Part shown: positions 1-4,183 of the stretch, in pieces
How positions within the stretch are numbered: position 1 is the stretch's first letter
Layout: each line of letters begins with the position of its first letter
DNA from: Clostridia bacterium
Lineage (GTDB): Bacteria; Bacillota; Clostridia; Oscillospirales; CAG-272
Assembly (NCBI GenBank): GCA_017395715.1
Contig: JAFQNZ010000315.1
Span: 1 to 5,515, forward strand
Length of the DNA: 5,515 nucleotides
Direction: 5' to 3'
Made by a program: the position numbers and the translations under genes
The notes under the pieces: model-generated
Told to the model about the DNA's origin: nothing
The model's input: the letters and a program-made list of their open reading frames with translations, nothing else
The model's database searches: none

Positions 1-47
1 CCTGCGGGCAGCTGAAGTTTGATATAACCTGTAATTTTCTTTGCCAT
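1..47 (-). CDS. rplK: Ribosomal protein L11, N-terminal fragment (cut by window edge)
   Basis: Only the first 15 complete codons are visible, reading MAKKITGYIKLQLPA, which is the highly conserved start of bacterial ribosomal protein L11. L11 binds the GTPase-associated region of 23S rRNA and takes part in factor-dependent GTP hydrolysis. The start is the ATG at 47-45, preceded by GGAGG (57-61) with a 9-base spacer. The gene follows nusG after a 98-base gap, the usual order in Firmicutes, where rplA (L1) normally comes next beyond the window. The gap holds a probable L1-binding translational control element (65-110) next to the ribosome binding site. The gene is incomplete only because the window ends; nothing suggests it is broken. 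Confidence 0.93.
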   Translation of the reverse strand, partial: MAKKITGYIKLQLPA

Positions 48-56
48 GTTAATACA

Positions 57-61
57 CCTCC
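57..61 (-). promoter_or_regulatory. rplK ribosome binding site
   Basis: GGAGG on the minus strand lies 9 bases upstream of the rplK ATG. It begins three bases after the last paired base of the predicted L1-binding structure (65-110), so a protein bound there would be expected to hinder ribosome loading. The last point is inference. Confidence 0.85.
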
Positions 62-64
62 GAA

Positions 65-110
65 TGTGGTTAATGAAGCGGAAGATTCAAAAAATTTTCT
101 TCCTCCCACA
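65..110 (-). promoter_or_regulatory. Probable ribosomal protein L1 binding site in the rplK leader (autogenous control)
   Basis: Read on the minus strand, TGTGG (110-106) pairs with CCACA (69-65), and GGAAGA (103-98) pairs with TCTTCC (85-80). The two helices are separated by an asymmetric internal loop with GA (105-104) on one side and ten bases, GCTTCATTAA (79-70), on the other. A 12-base AT-rich loop (97-86) closes the hairpin. The L1 target in 23S rRNA has the same plan: a GUGG/CCAC helix, a two-base GA on the 5' strand, a second helix starting GG, and a long A-rich 3' strand. L1 is known to repress the L11-L1 operon in E. coli by binding a copy of this motif in the rplK leader. Position, topology and loop bases all fit. 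No phylogenetic support could be computed here. Confidence 0.72.
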
Positions 111-130
111 GGTACATTTTGGAATGTACC
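111..130 (-). other. Perfect 8-bp hairpin in the nusG-rplK gap
   Basis: GGTACATT (130-123 on the minus strand) pairs perfectly with AATGTACC (118-111) around a four-base loop. It starts 15 bases after the nusG stop and stacks directly against the probable L1-binding element. No U-run follows it, so it is not an intrinsic terminator. It may be a 3' stabiliser or a processing site for the nusG message, or an extension of the rplK leader structure. The function is not known. Confidence 0.55.
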
Positions 131-145
131 AAAACCTGAAATAAA

Positions 146-682
146 TTAGTCTTTGATACGCTCAACGCTACTCGATTCGAGTTCAACGGGCGTTTCGCGT
201 CCAAACATGGACGCCATAACCTTGATCTTTTTCTTGTCTTCGGAAATCTCCTCGACACGGCCGATAAAGCCGTTCAGTGCGCCGGAAATGATCTTGACGC
301 TATCACCGACCTCAAAGGTCAGAACAGTGGTAGCAGGCTTTTCAACACCCATTGCCGCAACCTCGTCATCAGAAAGCGGAATCGGTCTTGAGCCGGGGCC
401 GACAAAGCCTGTCACGCCGGTGATGTTTCTCACCACGTGCCATGTTTCGTCGGTCATGATCATTTTGATCATAACATACGAGGGGAATACCTTGGATTCA
501 ACCTCTTTGGTCACCTCGCCATCCTGCACAACTTCGATCACAGTAGGGATCTGAATATCGAAGATCTTGTCCTGAAGGGCGCGGTTTTCCACGATTTTTT
601 CAAGGTTTGTTTTTACTTTGTTTTCATAGCCGGAGTATGTGTGTGCCACATACCATCTGGCTCCGTCCATATACTCTGCCAT
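146..682 (-). CDS. nusG: Transcription termination/antitermination factor NusG
   Basis: This 178-residue protein has the usual length for a NusG without insertions. The NGN domain begins at RWYVAHTYSGYENKV (about residues 9-23) and runs to about 115. A C-terminal KOW domain follows at about 124-175, with GDSVKIISGALNGFIG and the family signature FGRETPVEL at 160-168. NusG binds the RNA polymerase clamp and modulates pausing; the KOW domain contacts Rho or ribosomal protein S10. The ATG at 682-680 is two bases after the secE stop and has no strong ribosome binding site, which suggests translational coupling to secE. An in-frame ATG four codons later (670) still keeps the whole NGN domain, so the exact start is uncertain. 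The gene is co-transcribed with rpmG and secE. Confidence 0.96.
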   Translation of the reverse strand: MAEYMDGARWYVAHTYSGYENKVKTNLEKIVENRALQDKIFDIQIPTVIEVVQDGEVTKEVESKVFPSYVMIKMIMTDETWHVVRNITGVTGFVGPGSRPIPLSDDEVAAMGVEKPATTVLTFEVGDSVKIISGALNGFIGRVEEISEDKKKIKVMASMFGRETPVELESSSVERIKD

Positions 683-684
683 CT

Positions 685-900
685 TTAGTTGCCCAAGCTG
701 ACAAGAGCTGTGATAAGTTTTGCCAAGCCTACGTCAACAAGCGAAACCACAGCACCGAGAACGACCAGAATGGCAATCAGCCAAAGGGTGTTCTTAGCGG
801 TAGCGGATCTCGGATACCATGTAACGCGCTTAGACTCTGTTTTGACACTCTTGAGAAAGCCGACTTTTTCGGGCTTCTGAGTATTTTTGTCTTTTGCCAT
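685..900 (-). CDS. secE: Preprotein translocase subunit SecE
   Basis: This 71-residue protein is of the short Gram-positive SecE type with one membrane span. The N-terminus is charged. The conserved amphipathic segment before the membrane, ESKRVTWYPRSAT (about 22-34), carries the family's K-V-T-W core. The hydrophobic span lies at about residues 38-62. SecE clamps the SecY channel and is essential for SecYEG stability. The start ATG (900-898) is ten bases after the rpmG stop and is preceded by GGAGGG starting immediately after that stop codon, with a 5-base spacer from GGAGG. The order rpmG-secE-nusG is a conserved Firmicutes arrangement, which makes the call secure despite the short length. 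Confidence 0.96.
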   Translation of the reverse strand: MAKDKNTQKPEKVGFLKSVKTESKRVTWYPRSATAKNTLWLIAILVVLGAVVSLVDVGLAKLITALVSLGN

Positions 901-910
901 GATACCCTCC

Positions 911-1060
911 TTATTTGGTTTCCTTATGAGCAGTGTGCTTCTTGCAGAAACGGCAATACTTGTTCATTTCAAGTCTATCGGGGTCGTTTTTCTTGTTTTT
1001 CTTCGTATCGTAGTTTCTCTGCTTGCATTCGCTGCAGGCCAATGTGATCTTAACTCTCAA
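911..1060 (-). CDS. rpmG: 50S ribosomal protein L33, zinc-ribbon (four-cysteine) form
   Basis: This 49-codon gene begins with TTG at 1060-1058 and ends at TAA (913-911). The product starts MRVKITLACSECKQRNYDT and contains two CxxC pairs, C9/C12 and C36/C39, typical of the zinc-binding C+ form of L33. The KNKKNDPDRLEMNKYC segment is also characteristic of L33. L33 sits near the E site of the large subunit. An AGGAGG sequence (1069-1074) is followed by TGCCGAAA, an 8-base spacer to the TTG from the GGAGG core, so the non-ATG start is well supported; no ATG is available before codon 32. It is the first gene of the rpmG-secE-nusG block and lies behind a predicted promoter and a leader of about 134 nt. 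Four-cysteine L33 often has a zinc-independent paralogue elsewhere in the genome; none is in this window. Confidence 0.95.
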   Translation of the reverse strand: MRVKITLACSECKQRNYDTKKNKKNDPDRLEMNKYCRFCKKHTAHKETK

Positions 1061-1109
1061 TTTCGGCACCTCCTAAAAAATTTGAAGCATCGTGCATGAC
1101 GAACACCAT
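1050..1109 (-). other. Possible 19-codon upstream ORF overlapping the rpmG start
   Basis: An ATG at 1109-1107 opens a frame encoding MVFVMHDASNFLGGAEIES and stops with TAA at 1052-1050, so it overlaps the first codons of rpmG in another frame. A GGAGG lies 11 bases upstream (1121-1125), longer than ideal, and GGGAG (1111-1115) is too close. The peptide resembles no family I know and has no run of a single regulatory amino acid. It may be chance inside a structured leader, and I list it only as a candidate. Confidence 0.2.
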
Positions 1110-1114
1110 GCTCC
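1075..1114 (-). promoter_or_regulatory. Terminator-like hairpin directly before the rpmG ribosome binding site
   Basis: On the minus strand GGAGCAT (1114-1108) can pair with ATGCTTC (1090-1084), with one G-U pair. A G-G mismatch and a further GTG/CAC helix extend it. AAA and then six U residues (1080-1075) follow, immediately before the AGGAGG of rpmG. A competing hairpin, GCATGGT with GTCATGC plus wobbles, uses the same bases (1111-1094). Mutually exclusive structures next to a U-run and a ribosome binding site resemble an attenuator. The three A residues between stem and U-run weaken it as a terminator. Confidence 0.3.
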
Positions 1115-1170
1115 CGAATACCTCCCTCAAAACGGAGATTTTTCCGCGCGTTCCCTAAAAATTTCCGCAC

Positions 1171-1194
1171 AAAAAAAGACCTCTCCGCAGAGGT
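1171..1194 (-). terminator. Hairpin with U7 tract at the predicted 5' end of the rpmG transcript
   Basis: On the minus strand ACCTCT (1194-1189) pairs with AGAGGT (1184-1179) around GCGG. One C and then seven T residues (1177-1171) follow, which is the form of a short intrinsic terminator. It lies downstream of the psd terminator but also directly downstream of the predicted rpmG promoter, whose start point is estimated at 1194. It could be a second terminator for read-through from psd, an early attenuator of the rpmG operon, or a 5' stabilising hairpin. The sequence alone does not decide between these. Confidence 0.6.
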
Positions 1195-1200
1195 ACTGAT

Positions 1201-1229
1201 AGTTTAGCACATCTTTTTCCATTTGTCAA
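1201..1229 (-). promoter_or_regulatory. Sigma-A-type promoter of the rpmG-secE-nusG operon
   Basis: The minus strand carries a perfect -35 box TTGACA (1229-1224), a 17-base spacer and a -10 box TAAACT (1206-1201). The transcript is predicted to begin at about 1194 and to have a leader of about 134 nt before rpmG. The promoter sits between the psd terminator and rpmG, where an independent promoter for the ribosomal/secretion block is expected. Confidence 0.85.
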
Positions 1230-1267
1230 GAGGTTTGTCCGATTTTTTTGATTTTATTGTTTTCACC

Positions 1268-1297
1268 AAAACAGGATGCGGTTTGCACCGCATCCTG
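1268..1297 (-). terminator. Intrinsic terminator of the flippase-pssA-psd operon
   Basis: Six bases after the psd stop codon, CAGGATGCGG (1297-1288) pairs perfectly with CCGCATCCTG (1281-1272). An additional A-T pair closes a TTGC/GCAA-type four-base loop. Four T residues (1271-1268) follow on the minus strand, with more T-containing sequence interrupted by GG. The stem is strong but the U-run is short. There is no U-run in the plus direction. Confidence 0.75.
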
Positions 1298-1303
1298 CAA
1301 GTA

Positions 1304-2167
1304 TCATTTTATCTTTTCGCCAAGCTTCATGCCCATTTCCACAGGCACTTCCTTGCCCTCGTTCGTGGCATCAAAAAGCTCTTTCGGGAAGTTCACGCGA
1401 TTCTTTCCCACAAGCACAACCACCGTTGAGCCGCCGTAGAGGAATCTACCCTTCTCTTCCCCTCGGTCAAAACGCTCGCCCATCGGCTTGTTTTCGATCT
1501 TGCCGACCAGCATCGCGCCCACTTCGATCTGCGCTATCGTTCCGAAGTTATCCGATTCATACAGCGTCACTTCCCTGGCATTTTCTTTGAACACGGGATG
1601 CAGGCGAAGCGCGATCGGTCGCACGGTATGAAATTTACCTTTGATATATTTGTTCGCAATCGGCTTGCCGCCATCGGCAAACGCATAGCGGTGATAGTGA
1701 TGCACGCAAAGACGGAACACAAGGCACACACCGCCGTCAAACTCTTTCGCTATTTTTTCATCGGCTAAAAGATCGGCAAGCGTATATTCACTCTGCTTGA
1801 TCGGGTAAACGCTTCCCTGTTCGATCGGATACACGCTGAGAAGCCCATCGCAAGGCGCCACAAACGCATCGGGATCTTTTTCGATCGGGCGAAGCTCCGG
1901 GCGGATGCGTCTTGTGAAAAAGTCGTTGAAATTACGGTACTCTTCCTTTTCATATAAGGAAAGATCGATCTCGTTTTTCCTAATGAAGCGTTTGATCATC
2001 GGCTTTGAAAAGCGCGAATCGAGAAACGCACCGCTAAGACGTGAGACCCATCTTGCCATCAAAAGGCGAAGAAACAGCCGTCCGACAGCATTTTGATAAA
2101 GGAAGCGTAAAAAACCGGTATCTTCAAGGGGTGTTACGGCATCAAATTCACGCACGGTGTTGTTCAT
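1304..2167 (-). CDS. psd: Phosphatidylserine decarboxylase proenzyme
   Basis: The 287-residue product converts phosphatidylserine to phosphatidylethanolamine at the membrane. It is made as a proenzyme that cleaves itself within the G-S-T motif, here YGGSTVVV with the motif at residues 245-248, to give a short alpha chain with an N-terminal pyruvoyl group on former Ser247. The rest of the autocleavage triad is visible: the aspartate in APCDG (about Asp107) and the histidine in HHYHRYAFADGG (about His159). The N-terminal region NFNDFFTRRIRPELRPI (about 79-95) is typical of the family. The ATG at 2167-2165 lies two bases after the pssA stop with AGAGG six bases upstream. A TTG two codons earlier overlaps the pssA stop but has poorer support. 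It is the last gene of the lipid operon, translationally coupled to pssA, and a terminator follows. Confidence 0.96.
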   Translation of the reverse strand: MNNTVREFDAVTPLEDTGFLRFLYQNAVGRLFLRLLMARWVSRLSGAFLDSRFSKPMIKRFIRKNEIDLSLYEKEEYRNFNDFFTRRIRPELRPIEKDPDAFVAPCDGLLSVYPIEQGSVYPIKQSEYTLADLLADEKIAKEFDGGVCLVFRLCVHHYHRYAFADGGKPIANKYIKGKFHTVRPIALRLHPVFKENAREVTLYESDNFGTIAQIEVGAMLVGKIENKPMGERFDRGEEKGRFLYGGSTVVVLVGKNRVNFPKELFDATNEGKEVPVEMGMKLGEKIK

Positions 2168-2169
2168 AC

Positions 2170-2862
2170 TCAACCTCTATAGAGGTAAATGTAGGCAGCA
2201 ATGGCAATCGCTTCGGCAACACCGATGGCAACCATCACCATAATATGCTTCATCTGCGGTTTTCTGAGCTGGAACTTGGAAACAAACGCAACTGCCATCA
2301 GAAGAACGACCGGAAAATAAACGATCGCAATGTCTTTCGGGATTGCGTAACTAAGAAGCAGAACAGAAGGCAGAATGATCGATGCCGATGTAACAGGAAG
2401 ACCGGTATAGGTCTTTCTTACAGTCTCACCGCCCTCGGTGCTTTGTCTTTCTTCTTCGGTCACATTAAAGTATGCAAGACGAATCATGGCAGCAAGCACA
2501 TACAAAACAAGAATGCCCATCAGACAGAATCGGCAAGCCTGCAAAAGATGGTTATCTTTCAGCTTCAAAAGGAAATCCGATGTATCAAGAAGCGCAAAAC
2601 CAATGCTGGCAGGAAGCACGCCGAATGCCACAAGGTCGGAAAGCGAGTCGATCTGAATGCCGTAGTTGCACGCCATTTTGGTGCGATCCTTTTTCATTCT
2701 TGCCACCTTGCCGTCAAATGCGTCGCAAAGACCGCAGAACAAAAGGAACATAGCACCGATGTAAGGATGCCCCGTTCCGCTCAGCGAAACAATAATACCT
2801 GTTGTGGCAGAAACAAGCGACAAATAGGTCAAAATAACCGTATAGTCAAAAAAGCCAATCAT
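2170..2862 (-). CDS. pssA: CDP-diacylglycerol-serine O-phosphatidyltransferase (phosphatidylserine synthase, type II)
   Basis: The 230-residue membrane enzyme joins serine to CDP-diacylglycerol, releasing CMP, to make phosphatidylserine. The CDP-alcohol phosphotransferase signature is complete: D47-x2-D50-G51-x2-A54-R55, then twelve residues, G68-x3-D72-x3-D76. These aspartates bind the metal ions and the CDP-lipid. Hydrophobic segments lie at about 8-28, 33-47, 77-92, 111-131, 157-174, 178-196 and 205-227, as expected for this family. The assignment to serine rather than another alcohol rests on overall similarity to clostridial PssA and on psd directly downstream, which uses the product. 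The ATG (2862-2860) is 25 bases after the flippase gene, with GGAGG 12 bases upstream, a long spacer; no better in-frame start exists. Confidence 0.94.
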   Translation of the reverse strand: MIGFFDYTVILTYLSLVSATTGIIVSLSGTGHPYIGAMFLLFCGLCDAFDGKVARMKKDRTKMACNYGIQIDSLSDLVAFGVLPASIGFALLDTSDFLLKLKDNHLLQACRFCLMGILVLYVLAAMIRLAYFNVTEEERQSTEGGETVRKTYTGLPVTSASIILPSVLLLSYAIPKDIAIVYFPVVLLMAVAFVSKFQLRKPQMKHIMVMVAIGVAEAIAIAAYIYLYRG

Positions 2863-2887
2863 AACCGCCGTTTACCTCCGTCTGTTA

Positions 2888-3952
2888 TTAAGTAGAAGTT
2901 TTTCTTCTGTGTGCCGCGCGGTAAGCAAAATATGCAATCAGCATAATGAGACCGCAAAGCAAAACGCAGAAGTAGAATGAAAGCGCTCGGCTGAAAATGC
3001 CGAGATGCGCGTAATCGTCCACAAGATTGCCAAGACCGTCAAGAAGAATATAATCCGAAACACCGATCGCTCCCGGCATGGGAATCACGTTCGAGCCGAG
3101 ATACACATAGCACTGTGTGGCACCGATGTCCACCGCCTGAGAAAGCGTTCCGCCCGTACCGAGGTAGGCAAGCACCGTAACCATGGTAAGCGAAAGCCGT
3201 TGGATCAGATTGAAAAGGAAGACTATTACAACCATTCTGTGTTTGCCCGCAATCATCTTCGCGCATTCACGGTAACGGACCATTGACGATTCGAGTCGTT
3301 CCTCGATCTTTTCGCGTTTTTTCAAAACTTTCAGCCATTCAAGGAAGCCGAGGAACTTGTTGCAAAAGCCAAACAAGATCTTTTCTTTGCGAAGCAGAAG
3401 CCAAAACAGAAACACAAGTCCGATTTGCACTGCCGCACCCGCAAGGATCAAAACCTTTGACAAGGTGCTGAAAGAAAGGAAGAGACTCGGCCGCAGAATA
3501 AAACTCAAAAGTCCAACCACAACCATAGCCAGCATGTACATCATCAGATTGAGAAGCAGACTCACGGTAGCAACTGCACCTGAAATACCGCTTTGCATCA
3601 TGAAGTATGCCGAAGCAGGCTGTCCGCCCGTAGCGGATGGCGTAATCGAGGAAAGATAAATATCCGATGCCGAATACGCAAGCCCATCCAAAAGATTCTG
3701 CTTGTACCCAAAGTTTCTTGCAATATACACAAGAGAAACACCCTCAAACAGAATGAATCCCAGCATACAAAGAACAGCCGATATCACATATACAGGAGAT
3801 GCTTCCGAAAGATACTCCACAAAACCTTGCCAGGTAAAACCGCGGCTTTGCGAAACAATAACCGATATACTTATCACCGCATTGGAAACAAACAAAAGCG
3901 ACCAGATGACTTTGCTATACCAATGCTTTTTTTTCACTTCTGCCAACTGCAT
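2888..3952 (-). CDS. Flippase-like multispan membrane protein (LPG synthase TM / UPF0104 family)
   Basis: This protein of about 354 residues matches the integral-membrane family of the N-terminal flippase domain of MprF (lysylphosphatidylglycerol synthase) and YbhN-like proteins. Two family hallmarks are visible: SSITPSATGGQP at about 101-112 and PMPGAIG at about 291-297. Hydrophobic spans lie at about 15-33, 54-75, 126-153, 164-187, 240-260 and 322-344, with two shorter segments near the motifs. A lysine/glutamate-rich cytoplasmic stretch lies at about 205-235. There is no C-terminal aminoacyl-transferase domain, so it is unlikely to make lysyl-lipid itself. It leads the operon with pssA and psd, which suggests a role in moving or sensing aminophospholipid; this is inference and the substrate is unknown. 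The frame also permits starts at TTG 3961, ATG 3952 or TTG 3946 (see the ribosome binding site entry). Confidence 0.87.
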   Translation of the reverse strand: MQLAEVKKKHWYSKVIWSLLFVSNAVISISVIVSQSRGFTWQGFVEYLSEASPVYVISAVLCMLGFILFEGVSLVYIARNFGYKQNLLDGLAYSASDIYLSSITPSATGGQPASAYFMMQSGISGAVATVSLLLNLMMYMLAMVVVGLLSFILRPSLFLSFSTLSKVLILAGAAVQIGLVFLFWLLLRKEKILFGFCNKFLGFLEWLKVLKKREKIEERLESSMVRYRECAKMIAGKHRMVVIVFLFNLIQRLSLTMVTVLAYLGTGGTLSQAVDIGATQCYVYLGSNVIPMPGAIGVSDYILLDGLGNLVDDYAHLGIFSRALSFYFCVLLCGLIMLIAYFAYRAAHRRKTST

Positions 3953-3954
3953 AC

Positions 3955-3959
3955 CCTCC
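3955..3959 (-). promoter_or_regulatory. Ribosome binding site that leaves the flippase start ambiguous
   Basis: GGAGG at 3959-3955 is the only good Shine-Dalgarno sequence here. The ATG at 3952 is just two bases away, unusually close. The in-frame TTG at 3946 is eight bases away, the normal spacing. The TTG at 3961 overlaps the GGAGG and has no site upstream. By spacing, TTG 3946 (product beginning MAEVKKKHWYS) is best; by codon preference, ATG 3952 is. The difference is two residues and does not change the function. Confidence 0.6.
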
Positions 3960-4058
3960 AAGATTTTTTCTGTGAGCGTTCATCACCAAATATACACAAA
4001 AAGCACAAAATCAAGCGTGTTTTTTGGTTTTTTGACAGGAAGACACAGAATACACTTC

Positions 4059-4087
4059 ATTTTACTATATTTTTTTTCAATTTACAA
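4059..4087 (-). promoter_or_regulatory. Probable sigma-A-type promoter of the flippase-pssA-psd operon
   Basis: The minus strand shows TTGTAA (4087-4082), a 17-base A-rich spacer and TAAAAT (4064-4059). The match is four of six at -35 and five of six at -10. It lies downstream of the EF-G terminator and about 100 bases before the first lipid gene. The region is very AT-rich, so chance matches are more likely than at the rpmG promoter. Confidence 0.6.
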
Positions 4088-4138
4088 TAGCTTTTTGAGA
4101 AAAAACTAAAAATTTACAAATTAAGTGAATTTTATGTG

Positions 4139-4172
4139 AAAAACGCACACGGCATTTTGCCGTGTGCGTTTT
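4139..4172 (-). terminator. Strong intrinsic terminator after the EF-G-family gene
   Basis: A perfect inverted repeat places a stem of about 15 bp (4140-4154 with 4158-4172) around a three-base loop. Its core is the GC-rich CGCACACGGCA. The hairpin starts 11 bases after the stop codon, and on the minus strand it runs into TTTTT (4143-4139). It should separate the EF-G gene from the lipid operon. In the plus direction it is followed by only four T residues, so any reverse activity would be weak. Confidence 0.9.
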
Positions 4173-4183
4173 GATAGAAATGA

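Noticed and set aside
887..1099. Plus-strand open frames over rpmG
   Set aside because: The minus strand here encodes L33 with both CxxC pairs and a good ribosome binding site, which explains the region.
1061..1303. Search for a tRNA (for example tRNA-Trp, sometimes found upstream of secE) in the psd-rpmG gap
   Set aside because: No T-loop GTTCRA-type sequence with a matching acceptor stem or CCA end is visible; the gap is accounted for by a terminator, a promoter and the leader.
2041..2895. A 284-codon plus-strand open frame opposite pssA and the start of psd
   Set aside because: It lies wholly antisense to well-supported genes, its translation is low-complexity in character (rich in N, K, H, Q, R) with no recognisable domain, and no ribosome binding site of note precedes it.
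3985..4035. AT-rich imperfect inverted repeat (ACCAAA/TTTGGT with ACAC/GTGT inside) in the flippase leader
   Set aside because: The pairing is weak, mostly A-T and interrupted by internal loops; repeats of this quality are expected by chance in sequence this AT-rich.
4015..4070. Plus-strand TTGACA near 4032-4037 as a possible promoter
   Set aside because: The nearest -10-like hexamer (TACTAT) is about 25 bases away, too far, and no plus-strand gene follows.
3593..4109. Plus-strand open frames running across the flippase start into the intergenic region
   Set aside because: The translations end in compositionally biased F/K/N-rich sequence from the AT-rich gap and otherwise mirror the flippase gene.
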